From Bowmanella denitrificans (GTDB lineage Bacteria; Pseudomonadota; Gammaproteobacteria; Enterobacterales; Alteromonadaceae), in assembly GCF_002887595.1 (NCBI RefSeq), contig NZ_PEBU01000004.1:1-64000 (forward strand): a stretch of DNA of 64,000 nt, read 5' to 3'. The notes below the pieces were generated by a model. That model was not told the origin of the DNA. It ran no database searches and was given only the letters and a program-made list of their open reading frames with translations. Shown piece after piece: positions 35,466-43,438 of this stretch; positions within the stretch are counted from its first letter, which is position 1, and the number at the start of each line of letters is the position of its first letter. The translations under genes were made by a program, and so were the position numbers.

Positions 35466-37575
35466 TATTCCAATCGAGACTGTCGTCCAGGATGCTTCTG
35501 TCCGGGATACATCTATCCAGGAGACATCGTTAGCAGAACAACTTTCCGAACATGCTATTGTCCAGCATACGCGGCCGCTTATCGAGAACCTGCCTGACGC
35601 TGGATTTGCCAAACCCCACATAGATGCATTGGCCAGCCTGCTGGGTGACATTACCGGTATTTCTGCCCATAGTGATCTGGGACACACCCTGGGTATGAAT
35701 CTGAAGTCCGGGGTGGCTCTGTCGCCGGTACAGGCGGCCAAGTGTCTGACTGAGCTGATGCGCACGCATTCATTTATGCATGCGGTGGCCAGGGCGGTAA
35801 AGGATCAGCTTGACCGCAAAGGACAAGTTGAGATTGTGTATGCTGGCACGGGGCCCTACGGTTTATTAATGCTGCCACTTTTGGCCTGCCTCAAAGATTC
35901 ACGTATCCAGGCAACCCTAATTGATATCCATGAGGAAAATGTCCAGGCGGTGAGGGCAGTGGTGAGTCACCTGAATATTGCCTCGAATATCCGCTCAATA
36001 GAGCAGGAGGATGCGACCTGTTGGACGCCGCCCTCTGGTCGCAAGTTTGATATTGTTCTGTCGGAAACGATGAACTGGATGCTGAATAACGAGCCTCAGG
36101 TGATGATTTTCAGTCATCTTGTCCAATACCTTCGCGATGAACACAGTACCCTGATTCCCCAGAAAGTGGTGATGGATGCCTGCTTATATAATGCGGCTGA
36201 ATCCAATCAGTTCAGGATGGGGAAAAGAAAGGAACCTCCGCAAGAGTCCAGGCTGGGAGTGGTCGGTTGTCTGGACCGGGAGGCTGCTGGTGCCATCGCT
36301 AATGGCGATCGCACATTGCTGAATGCCCGGATTACCATTCCTGATCCATTGCCCCCAGACCAGACAACTCTGAAGTTTCGTACTGAAATCCAGATATACC
36401 AGGACCTCTGGCTTAAAGACGGGCAGTGCAGCCTTAATACCCCATTATGCTTTAGCAATAGTGATTTTCACCCGGGTGATGTTGTAAATCTTTCCTATAT
36501 CTATGCTGAAAGCACAGAGACGACCCCAGGGTATGACATTCGTTTTCCTCCCCGTAAACAGGTGATCGACGAACCTGCGTCAGATCAGGAAGTAGGGGAA
36601 CTGGGGATCATTCACCTGAAACGCTTATGGCATAAGTTCCGGTTGCAACGGGAAGGAAAGCGGACCGGGGAGGATGATAAAAATGAATGGAACCGGGATA
36701 TGTTGCTGATGGACCTGCTTCACTTGGGATTGCAGGATTGTCTCAGTTGGATTTTCCAGGAGGCATCCACCTTTTCTCAGTTTGAACAATGGGTTCTCGA
36801 AAAGAATGGCGGTCAAATCAGCCGTGAGAGAGTAAAAGAAATTAATGCAGCGATGTCTGATCGCCAGGAATCTCAGCCAAAGGGACAGAAGAAATTTCGT
36901 TATCTGAGCCCCGAGCAACGTCAGTTCTGGGAGGAAAATGGCTTTCTGGTCGTCGAGAATGTTCTTGATCCTGATCAATGCCAGAAGACGGTGGATCTCA
37001 TATACCGCTTTCTTGATAAAACGCAGGACAATCCTGAGACCTGGTATCAGGATCACCCATCTCAGCGTAATATCATGGTGCACCTCTTCCAGGACCCGAT
37101 TTTGGAAATGAATCGCCAGTCCACAAAAGCACAACGGGTATTTTATGACTTATGGCAATCCGAGAATCTTCGTTTTTCCACTGACCAGGTCGGCTTTAAC
37201 CCGCCCGAAACCTCACAATATAAATTCCCCGGTACCAGATTGCATTGGGATCTGGATTTTTCTTGTCCTTTAACATTCGGGACACAGGGATTGTTTTATC
37301 TGACCGATGTCGCTGAGAATCAGGGCGCTTTTCGTTGTGTGCCTGGATTTCATCGCCAGTTAAAGGACTGGTTGAAGGATCTTCCCTCACAGGCTGATCC
37401 GAATCAACAGGACCTTTCAGCTTTACCTGTTCGGTATATTGCTGCACCGGCAGGATCCCTGGTTGTATGGCATCAGTTTCTTCCGCATGGCAGTAGCCCC
37501 AACACAGCCGCTACGCCGCGGGTTGTTCAGTATTTTAATATGTTGTCCGTGAACAGGCCGGCGATGACATCATGA
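35437..37575 (+). CDS. Fusion of SAM methyltransferase and PhyH-type dioxygenase
   Basis: 712 residues. The N-terminal half (about 60-400) has a Rossmann methyltransferase with motif I 'EIVYAGTGPYGLLMLPLLA' near residue 132 and 'FDIVLSETMNWMLNNEPQVM', reminiscent of protein arginine methyltransferases. The C-terminal part (about 480-712) is a phytanoyl-CoA-dioxygenase-like domain: 'EENGFLVVENVLDPDQCQKT', iron ligands H603 and D605 in 'RLHWDLDF' and H684 in 'FLPHGSSPN'. The first 50 residues are Ser/Thr/Val-rich and look unstructured. AAGGG lies at a good distance before the ATG. It overlaps both neighbours (29 and 4 bases). Substrate unknown; protein or peptide modification is inferred from the company of hydroxylase and sulfotransferase genes. 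Confidence 0.85.
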   Translation: MITNASQSSDIPIETVVQDASVRDTSIQETSLAEQLSEHAIVQHTRPLIENLPDAGFAKPHIDALASLLGDITGISAHSDLGHTLGMNLKSGVALSPVQAAKCLTELMRTHSFMHAVARAVKDQLDRKGQVEIVYAGTGPYGLLMLPLLACLKDSRIQATLIDIHEENVQAVRAVVSHLNIASNIRSIEQEDATCWTPPSGRKFDIVLSETMNWMLNNEPQVMIFSHLVQYLRDEHSTLIPQKVVMDACLYNAAESNQFRMGKRKEPPQESRLGVVGCLDREAAGAIANGDRTLLNARITIPDPLPPDQTTLKFRTEIQIYQDLWLKDGQCSLNTPLCFSNSDFHPGDVVNLSYIYAESTETTPGYDIRFPPRKQVIDEPASDQEVGELGIIHLKRLWHKFRLQREGKRTGEDDKNEWNRDMLLMDLLHLGLQDCLSWIFQEASTFSQFEQWVLEKNGGQISRERVKEINAAMSDRQESQPKGQKKFRYLSPEQRQFWEENGFLVVENVLDPDQCQKTVDLIYRFLDKTQDNPETWYQDHPSQRNIMVHLFQDPILEMNRQSTKAQRVFYDLWQSENLRFSTDQVGFNPPETSQYKFPGTRLHWDLDFSCPLTFGTQGLFYLTDVAENQGAFRCVPGFHRQLKDWLKDLPSQADPNQQDLSALPVRYIAAPAGSLVVWHQFLPHGSSPNTAATPRVVQYFNMLSVNRPAMTS

Positions 37576-38753
37576 CGGCCAATGGCGATCTTTCAGCCCG
37601 GGAAATACTGGAGAGGTTGGTTGATGCGCCGGAAATACTTCTGGCCCATTGTAAGATTTGTGATCCATACGACCTTATGAATCAGTTGACCCAGGCATTT
37701 GATTTGAAAGATATTTCGCCGGACCATCTGCTAAGAATCATGCAGTCCGGGGAAGAGGCAATTGAACCTGACCTGGCTGATTTTTTCAGGTACTGGCGTC
37801 CAACTGGATACTCGATTAAAAACGGTGCAATTAACTGGCGGCTGATTCTTGGGGAGTTACCGTTTGCGCCCTTTTATGATGAGCAGATTGCGAATGCGGT
37901 AAATCGGTCTTTATTGGCGACGCTCTTGAATCCCAGGATATCGCTGAAATATATCCTGTCGTTCATCTCTCAGTATTCAAATGAGATACAGGGGCGTTAT
38001 CAGTCAGACTCTATGACTCCAGCAGGGTTTATATTTCATTGCTCGCGTTGTGGTTCAACCTTAGTGTCGAACTCAATGGCAGCCACGCAGTTGTTTACGG
38101 TCATATCCGAAGCTTCTGTTCTGACTGACTTGCTGTTGGACACTCAATTAAGTGATCAGCACAAAATCGCTGCTTTAAAGTGGCTTATTCCAATGTTGGG
38201 TGATCGCCTGATAGTAAAGCTGAACGCCTGGGACATCAGCTTCCTGCCACTGATTCACCAAGCCTTCCCTGATGCGAAAATACTCTTTCTCACCCGGCGA
38301 CCGGAGGAAGTTTTACGCTCACATCAGCGTTCCGTTGGTATCCATATGGTTCCGGGTCATCAGATTGCGGAGGTCTTTGGTCATTCAATCTCGGTGTCGC
38401 TACTTGATTATCAGGCTGAAGTGATGATGTGGATCTATGCAAGGATGCTGGAACAATACAAGGTGTTACCCGCAAGTTCAGCGGCCATGGTGGATTATCG
38501 TGATCTTGATCTGGACAACATGTGCCATATTGCCGTGTTCTTTGGAGGGCATATGAATCAGCTAAAGAAGAGTGCTGTGTCGGCTATAATGCAGCGCTAC
38601 TCCAAAAGTACCGACGATCTATATAAGGACCGACGGGCAGTACCTGAATCCACTGACAGGTTTGTCATCAGCGAGCGAATCCAGAGTCAATTGACAACGT
38701 TGTATCGGGCATTGCGATCCGAATCTCGGCTAATGGAAGACTGCGAAAACTAG
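37572..38753 (+). CDS. Sulfotransferase-like protein with N-terminal extension
   Basis: 393 residues. The PAPS-binding loop is 'FIFHCSRCGSTLVSNSMAAT' around residues 153-172, and the second PAPS element is 'ILFLTRRPEEVLRSHQRS' around 236-253. These place it in the P-loop sulfotransferase family, transferring sulfate from PAPS to a hydroxyl or amine. The first 145 residues are an extra helical domain containing 'MTPAG' just before the fold. The start codon overlaps the previous stop (ATGA), so translation is coupled to the methyltransferase-dioxygenase. Substrate unknown. Confidence 0.83.
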   Translation: MTANGDLSAREILERLVDAPEILLAHCKICDPYDLMNQLTQAFDLKDISPDHLLRIMQSGEEAIEPDLADFFRYWRPTGYSIKNGAINWRLILGELPFAPFYDEQIANAVNRSLLATLLNPRISLKYILSFISQYSNEIQGRYQSDSMTPAGFIFHCSRCGSTLVSNSMAATQLFTVISEASVLTDLLLDTQLSDQHKIAALKWLIPMLGDRLIVKLNAWDISFLPLIHQAFPDAKILFLTRRPEEVLRSHQRSVGIHMVPGHQIAEVFGHSISVSLLDYQAEVMMWIYARMLEQYKVLPASSAAMVDYRDLDLDNMCHIAVFFGGHMNQLKKSAVSAIMQRYSKSTDDLYKDRRAVPESTDRFVISERIQSQLTTLYRALRSESRLMEDCEN

Positions 38754-38795
38754 CTTCTCCTGGGACAACAAACAACGACAACAAGAGGATGGGTT

Positions 38796-39311
38796 ATGAA
38801 CACAATGAATGGAATGAACCTCGGGCAAGGGCTGAATATTCGTCCTTCCAAACCTACGGATAAACCATTCCTGGAACAATTGCACAACGCTACACGAGAA
38901 GACCTGCGGTACATGGAAGGAGAGCGGGACTACGTCGAGTCCATTATCCAGATGCAGTTTCGCGCCCAGACCGAAGGCTATGGCTCTCAGTTTCCCAACG
39001 CAATGTATTTTGTGGTCGAAAAACAGCAGCAGCCTATCGGTAAGGTCACCCTTGACTTTGGCCCGAATGAGATCCGAATCATGGACATTGCCTTTGTTCC
39101 AGTGGCCAGAGGAAAAGGATTTGGTGAGGAAGTGATGAGATGTTTGCAGAATGCCGCAGCGCAAGTGGGAGTGCCCCTGACATTGTCAGTGTTATCGACC
39201 AATACTCAGGCCAAAAAGCTTTATCTCAAATTGGGCTTTTCTGTACAGAATATCACGCCTCCCTACGAATTTATGGCTTGGGTTCCTGAGGCACGGAAAA
39301 TTATCGTCTAG
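38796..39311 (+). CDS. GNAT-family N-acetyltransferase
   Basis: 171 residues. The acetyl-CoA pyrophosphate loop is in 'VPVARGKGFGEEVMRCL', preceded by 'EIRIMDIAF' and followed by 'LSVLSTNTQAKKLYLKLGF', the standard RimI-like GNAT core. AGAGGATGG precedes the ATG. It follows the sulfotransferase by 42 bases and is probably in the same transcript. Its 3' end overlaps the convergent HEAGH gene by 11 bases. The acceptor is unknown. Confidence 0.9.
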   Translation: MNTMNGMNLGQGLNIRPSKPTDKPFLEQLHNATREDLRYMEGERDYVESIIQMQFRAQTEGYGSQFPNAMYFVVEKQQQPIGKVTLDFGPNEIRIMDIAFVPVARGKGFGEEVMRCLQNAAAQVGVPLTLSVLSTNTQAKKLYLKLGFSVQNITPPYEFMAWVPEARKIIV

Positions 39312-39813
39312 ATCTCTTTTGGGGAGCACTCGGGCTCGCTCGAAGCCAGCGTGCCATCTTCGGGTAACCGTCAGGCTCTCCGGGAGGATTGGTCAGGCCC
39401 CAGTAAATTAGCATGGGGTAGCCAAAACCCTGTGCCAGTTGAAAGGCTTCTATATAGTTTTCAGAAGCGCCTTTATAGCCATCGGGATGGAATAATACTT
39501 CGGGATGAATGCCTATTTCCCGGCTGGCAGCCCAGGACCATGCGATGGCTGACATTTCCTCTGCAGGACCATGTCCGCATTGATGGACATCACCAGTCAA
39601 CCGGGGTCTGTGTTCAGGTTCTGTCACTGCTATGTGCCCGGCTTCATGCAGAAGATCGCCGGGATACTTCAGTTTTTCCCTGTCGATAAGGAGCTGACCC
39701 CGTTCAATCAGCAGACCAGGCAGGAACGTTTTGGTTTCAATAGAAGAATAGTGGACGTTAATGCCAACCCTTCTCAGAAAAGCAACGATTTTATCTGTAT
39801 CTGATGTTGTCAT
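39301..39813 (-). CDS. Small HEAGH-motif putative zinc metalloprotease
   Basis: 170 residues from the ATG at 39813, with CAGGTG upstream. 'GDLLHEAGHIAV' (H56, E57, H60) is a zincin-type HExxH motif, and E85/E86 in 'AEEMSAIAWSWAASR' could give the third ligand. There is no signal peptide, so it should act in the cytoplasm. The C-terminal half has aromatic-rich 'ENYIEAFQLAQGFGYPMLIY'. I do not recognise a named family; ImmA/IrrE-like or SprT-like minimal zincins are the nearest idea. It is on the opposite strand to its neighbours. Confidence 0.7.
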   Translation of the reverse strand: MTTSDTDKIVAFLRRVGINVHYSSIETKTFLPGLLIERGQLLIDREKLKYPGDLLHEAGHIAVTEPEHRPRLTGDVHQCGHGPAEEMSAIAWSWAASREIGIHPEVLFHPDGYKGASENYIEAFQLAQGFGYPMLIYWGLTNPPGEPDGYPKMARWLRASPSAPQKRSRR

Positions 39814-39900
39814 TTTGCACCTGCCTGGCAGTTTCAAAACCGCGGGTTTTGGTCCGTTCGTGAAATATCAGGTCATGAAAGAAAGCTGGAATATCCAAGC

Positions 39901-40659
39901 TTAAATATCCGAGCCTAAATACCCAAGCCTAGTAGCTTCCCGAAGAATGTCCGGATGCCGATGAATCAGTGACTCGTCAACGGCATCCTGTTCAATGCCC
40001 TGGAATTTATCCCGTGGGGTAACGTCAATACTTTTAATCTCCACATCGTTGTTCAGAAAACCCATTAAATCCTGAAGTACACTGCGATCAGTCAGCTGTT
40101 GAAAAGGCAGCTCGAACCAGTTTCCCGTTGGCCACTCTGATTTGTATCGGGTCGCCTGAAGCTGAACTTCTGCCCAGTAGTACAGCCCTTTTTCGAAAGG
40201 TGTCAGCTTACACCAGGCGTTTTGATAGTGGGGAAGTTGTGCCGCTGGAGCCGCTGGGTGAAATAATTCCTTGGTACTCAGGTGAGGCAGAATAGGGGGA
40301 ACAAAGGCATTCTGTTTGAGCCAGGATCGAGAAACCTGAACCGGATCCCGGTGCAGGTAAATGATTTTAACCGGGCAATTCAGCTCTTCATAAAACCAAC
40401 CCAGATGGCGCCAGCAGGGAAAACCACATTCAACGTAGTACCGATGACTCCACACTTTGTCTTGAATATATGCCAGATGATTCAGGAGTATCTGCGGGTT
40501 CTTGTTAAGCGGTTGGGACGGGGAGTTATTGATGGGCGCGTAATCAAAGTTTATCGGCTCGTGGGTGACCTCCCAGCAATCCGGTAGCCTGGTGTTAAGA
40601 AAATGGTATAGCCACTGGGTGCCGCACCTTCCTGTTGATAGTACAAATACGACGCTCAT
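39901..40659 (-). CDS. Second sulfotransferase-like protein
   Basis: 252 residues from the ATG at 40659; an in-frame ATG at 40680 is the alternative. 'SVVFVLSTGRCGTQWLYHFL' at residues 2-21 is the PAPS-binding loop at the very N terminus, and 'VKIIYLHRDPVQVSRSWLKQ' is the second element. The rest includes 'VECGFPCWRHLGWFYEELN', consistent with the P-loop sulfotransferase fold. It is not closely similar to the 393-residue protein. It lies on the minus strand between the two plus-strand gene runs, 87 bases after the HEAGH gene, with which it may be co-transcribed. Confidence 0.8.
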   Translation of the reverse strand: MSVVFVLSTGRCGTQWLYHFLNTRLPDCWEVTHEPINFDYAPINNSPSQPLNKNPQILLNHLAYIQDKVWSHRYYVECGFPCWRHLGWFYEELNCPVKIIYLHRDPVQVSRSWLKQNAFVPPILPHLSTKELFHPAAPAAQLPHYQNAWCKLTPFEKGLYYWAEVQLQATRYKSEWPTGNWFELPFQQLTDRSVLQDLMGFLNNDVEIKSIDVTPRDKFQGIEQDAVDESLIHRHPDILREATRLGYLGSDI

Positions 40660-41371
40660 CTTCCCCATCCCTTGAATCATTCCCTGATACGTCCCCTTGA
40701 TTTGTGTAGGCTGCCAATGGCGTCAAAATCACTTTCTGTTCAATGCCAATGCGAACCATAATTCTTATTATGGTTTAGCTGCCAAGGTTTGCAAACGAGC
40801 GACCACATCCACTTCTGATTTTATGGTGTAAAGGTGACCTTAACTATAGTGTTGCTGTTTTTTATACTTTCCTTGTGATTTTCATTGCTGAGCTATACTG
40901 ATTGCTAATTGAACAGGTTATTGCGACCTGTCTTGATAGGGCAACAGATTGAAATCTTGGCCTTTGTGGCGACAGTTAGACCTGAAGAGTGCGGTTCTAT
41001 TGTGGCTTAATGGGATTCAGTCGGTCACCCCGTACTAGCTTATGATTCCAAGGACTACTGAAATGGAAGACATTGGGAAACAGCTCCGGATGGTTGGCAG
41101 GACAATCGACATAGTGCATAGACAATGCTCTTACCTCTTTGGATGTAAGCACAGAGTTCGTCATACCTTTTCTCACTTTCTTCATTCAGCTACGGCGTTT
41201 TCTTCTTTCCTGATTCCTGAGCGTCAGTCCAGAGTTTTTTCTTTTGTCATTATAGGTATTGCTGTGAATGAGTCGTCACGATAAGGGCAAGCCGTGGGCA
41301 AACGGAAACCGGATGTATTCCGTGCCTGAGGTTGTTCAGCTTGACATAACAACCATTAAAGGAGGATCAAC
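40660..41371. other. Long intergenic region upstream of the collar gene cluster
   Basis: 712 bases with no credible gene; short reading frames on both strands lack ribosome sites and composition typical of genes. It contains a perfect 9-bp stem AACCATAAT/ATTATGGTT at 40754-40775, AT-rich sequence at 40840-40910 with a TATACT box at 40894-40899 (poorly spaced upstream TTGTGA), and a 7-bp dyad at 41330-41354. It should carry promoters for both the minus-strand sulfotransferase and the plus-strand DUF6916/collar genes, possibly with a long leader. Confidence 0.5.
41330..41354 (+). promoter_or_regulatory. Dyad just upstream of the DUF6916 ribosome site
   Basis: GGTTGTT (41330-41336) pairs perfectly with AACAACC (41348-41354) around an 11-base centre. 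It ends five bases before AAAGGAGG, the strong ribosome site of the DUF6916 gene. Candidate operator or leader stem. Confidence 0.4.
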
Positions 41372-41668
41372 ATGGAAAAATTTACCTATGACACACTGCA
41401 GCAAGCTATCGGCAAAGATGTTCAGGTGTTTGAGCCTGACTCAGATAAGCAGATTGCAGAGCTTAAGATTACGAAGGTAACCCGTCCGGACAAGGAAGAC
41501 GAAGAGTTCGAGTCTTTTTCTGTTCTGCTTTTGGGCAAGGAGGAAGAGCATTGTGGTCAGGGAAATTACAAACTGAAAAGCGATGCTTTTGGCGAAGCTA
41601 TTTTGTTCATGTGTCCCCATGCCGTGGATAAATACCAGATTGTTATATCCCGTAAGAAATCTGAATAA
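41372..41668 (+). CDS. DUF6916-family protein
   Basis: 98 residues. It starts MEKFTYDTLQQAIGKDVQVF, continues with 'SFSVLLLGKEEEHCGQGNYK' and ends with 'HAVDKYQIVISRKKSE'. This fits the small beta-rich DUF6916 proteins, which I know as neighbours of tail-collar (MdpB-type) proteins. AAAGGAGG is ideally placed before the ATG. It lies 39 bases upstream of the first collar gene and most likely starts that operon. Function unknown; a companion or assembly role for the collar proteins is inferred from linkage. Confidence 0.78.
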   Translation: MEKFTYDTLQQAIGKDVQVFEPDSDKQIAELKITKVTRPDKEDEEFESFSVLLLGKEEEHCGQGNYKLKSDAFGEAILFMCPHAVDKYQIVISRKKSE

Positions 41669-41707
41669 CGCTGGGTATAACGGGATAAATTACAAGGAGA
41701 AGACCTC

Positions 41708-42250
41708 ATGTCACAACCATTTGTAGGTGAAATCAAACAGGTTGGATATACCTTCGCACCTGTTGATTGGGCTGAGTGTAATGGACAGCTAATTGCTATT
41801 AATGACAATGCCGCTCTGTTTTCACTGTTAGGCGTAGCCTATGGTGGGGATGCCCGGACGGTTTTTGGCATTCCCTCGCTTAAGGGAAGAGTTCCAATAC
41901 ACATGGGCAACTATGCTGAATCTGACTTTTCGACGACCTACACTCGCGGTCAGATTGGTGGGCTGGAATATGTCACGCTGAGCCTTTCACAAGTACCAGC
42001 ACATACTCATAACTTCAATGCCTCCAACGAGGCAGGAAATTCTGCTGTTCCCTATTCCAACCAGTCTGGTGTCGGAAACACCATGGCTGTGGCAAATGCC
42101 TCCTACTACAGCAACTCCGGACCTAATGTCGCCCTTGTTCCGGATATGATTTCCTACACAGGGGGAGGGCAGTCGCACTATAACATTCAGCCTTCCATCG
42201 GCACGTTGTTTGTTATTGCCCTGGAAGGTCTTTATCCGAGCAGAAATTAG
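41708..42250 (+). CDS. Tail-collar domain protein 1 (microcystin-dependent protein-like)
   Basis: 180 residues. The Collar domain at the N terminus is recognisable by 'VGEIKQVGYTFAPVDWAECN', 'GQLIAINDNAALFSLLGVAY' and 'GGDARTVFGIPSLKGRVPIH'. A 'LSLSQVPAHTHNFNASNEAG' segment and a Gly/Ser/Asn-rich C-terminal part ending 'ALEGLYPSRN' follow. No signal peptide or membrane segment is present. Such proteins resemble the short tail-fibre collar region of phage but often occur in bacterial chromosomes in three-gene sets without other phage genes, as here. AAGGAG precedes the ATG. Confidence 0.9.
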   Translation: MSQPFVGEIKQVGYTFAPVDWAECNGQLIAINDNAALFSLLGVAYGGDARTVFGIPSLKGRVPIHMGNYAESDFSTTYTRGQIGGLEYVTLSLSQVPAHTHNFNASNEAGNSAVPYSNQSGVGNTMAVANASYYSNSGPNVALVPDMISYTGGGQSHYNIQPSIGTLFVIALEGLYPSRN

Positions 42251-42261
42251 GAGGTTTTATC

Positions 42262-42783
42262 ATGGCGCAACCATATTTAGGCGATATTCGCATGTTTGCA
42301 GGAAACTTTGCCATTCTGCATTACGCGTTTTGCAATGGAACACTCATGGCAATTTCGCAAAATCAGTCCCTGTTTTCCCTTTTAGGTACGAATTATGGCG
42401 GAGATGGACGTACTTCCTTCGGGCTTCCGGAAATGAGAGGTCGGGTGCCGGTAAATAAAGGTACAGCGGTGGGGCAGTCACTCAATTGGAATATTGGCAC
42501 TTTGGCCGGGGTTGATACTGTGACTCTGACCGTTGATCAGCTACCCAGCCATAACCACAGCTTCAATGTCAGCAATCAGTCGGCAGTAACAGAGACTCCT
42601 GAAGATGGTTCCATTGCCGAGGGCGCCCATTATTTTACAGCCAGCACACTGAAAACGACAGGGAAGTTGGCTGATGATGCTCTGTCTCCCACCGGTGGAG
42701 GGGGGAGCCACAGTAATCAAATGCCTTATTGTGGAATTAATTTCATCATTGCCCTGCAGGGAACCTATCCCTCAAGAAATTAA
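42262..42783 (+). CDS. Tail-collar domain protein 2
   Basis: 173 residues, same organisation as the gene before it. 'LGDIRMFAGNFAILHYAFCN', 'GTLMAISQNQSLFSLLGTNY' and 'GGDGRTSFGLPEMRGRVPVN' form the Collar domain. 'LTVDQLPSHNHSFNVSNQSA' is the His-containing hinge and the C terminus is 'ALQGTYPSRN'. AGGAGG precedes the ATG 11 bases after the first collar stop. The central variable part (about 100-150) shares little with its paralogs, suggesting functional divergence rather than redundancy. Confidence 0.9.
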   Translation: MAQPYLGDIRMFAGNFAILHYAFCNGTLMAISQNQSLFSLLGTNYGGDGRTSFGLPEMRGRVPVNKGTAVGQSLNWNIGTLAGVDTVTLTVDQLPSHNHSFNVSNQSAVTETPEDGSIAEGAHYFTASTLKTTGKLADDALSPTGGGGSHSNQMPYCGINFIIALQGTYPSRN

Positions 42784-42794
42784 GGAGCTGAATT

Positions 42795-43352
42795 ATGTCA
42801 ACGCCATTTACTGCTGAAATAAGAATGTTGCCTTATACATTCAGCCCGGCTGACTGGTATTTTTGTAACGGCCAAATTCTTGCGATCGCTCAAAATCAAG
42901 CACTGTTTTCATTAATTGGCAGTATCTATGGAGGTGACGCTCGCACGACATTGGGGTTACCCAATCTTATGGGGCGTGCCCCTCTTCATGTTGGTGGAAA
43001 TAGTGGAACGGGACCAGGAGTGATGCCTCACTTTCTTGGCCAAAGAGGAGGGGACGCCGCTGTCACCTTGACCATAAGTGAGATGCCGAGCCATGACCAT
43101 GCAGATGTTACGACCGCTTTCGGAACTCTGGCTGACGCATCTGACACTGCGTCAGATGAGGCCTATCTGGGGCCTCAGTTTGGACCTTCGGTTACAGCCT
43201 TTAAGACACCGCCGATTAGTACTCCCTCACTGACTTTCAACAGTGGAGTGGTGGGAGTAGCAGGCTCAAGTCAGCCTCATGAAAACCGGCAGCCTTTTAT
43301 CGTGATTCCATTTTGTATCTGTGTCTTCGGCCAATACCCATCAAGAAATTAA
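42795..43352 (+). CDS. Tail-collar domain protein 3
   Basis: 185 residues. 'AEIRMLPYTFSPADWYFCNG' and 'LAIAQNQALFSLIGSIYGGD' followed by 'ARTTLGLPNLMGRAPLHVGG' form the Collar domain. 'LTISEMPSHDHADVTTAFG' is the hinge and the C terminus 'FGQYPSRN' matches its paralogs. AAGGAG precedes the ATG, 11 bases after gene 2. The identical 11-base spacings and shared C-terminal PSRN show that the trio arose by tandem duplication, although they are now well diverged. Confidence 0.9.
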   Translation: MSTPFTAEIRMLPYTFSPADWYFCNGQILAIAQNQALFSLIGSIYGGDARTTLGLPNLMGRAPLHVGGNSGTGPGVMPHFLGQRGGDAAVTLTISEMPSHDHADVTTAFGTLADASDTASDEAYLGPQFGPSVTAFKTPPISTPSLTFNSGVVGVAGSSQPHENRQPFIVIPFCICVFGQYPSRN

Positions 43353-43438
43353 CGGGCAGTTGCGGTAGTATTCTTAGCGATAACATGAAGGATACTGCCG
43401 CAGAAAACGATAGGAATGATGATGAGATTAAAATTGAA

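Noticed and set aside
40997-41284. Short overlapping frames on both strands in the long intergenic region
   Set aside because: No ribosome sites, no recognisable sequence, and the two frames are mutually antisense.
41708-43352. Prophage or tailocin remnant
   Set aside because: Only collar-domain genes are present; no capsid, terminase, sheath, baseplate, lysis or integrase genes and no attachment repeats were seen.
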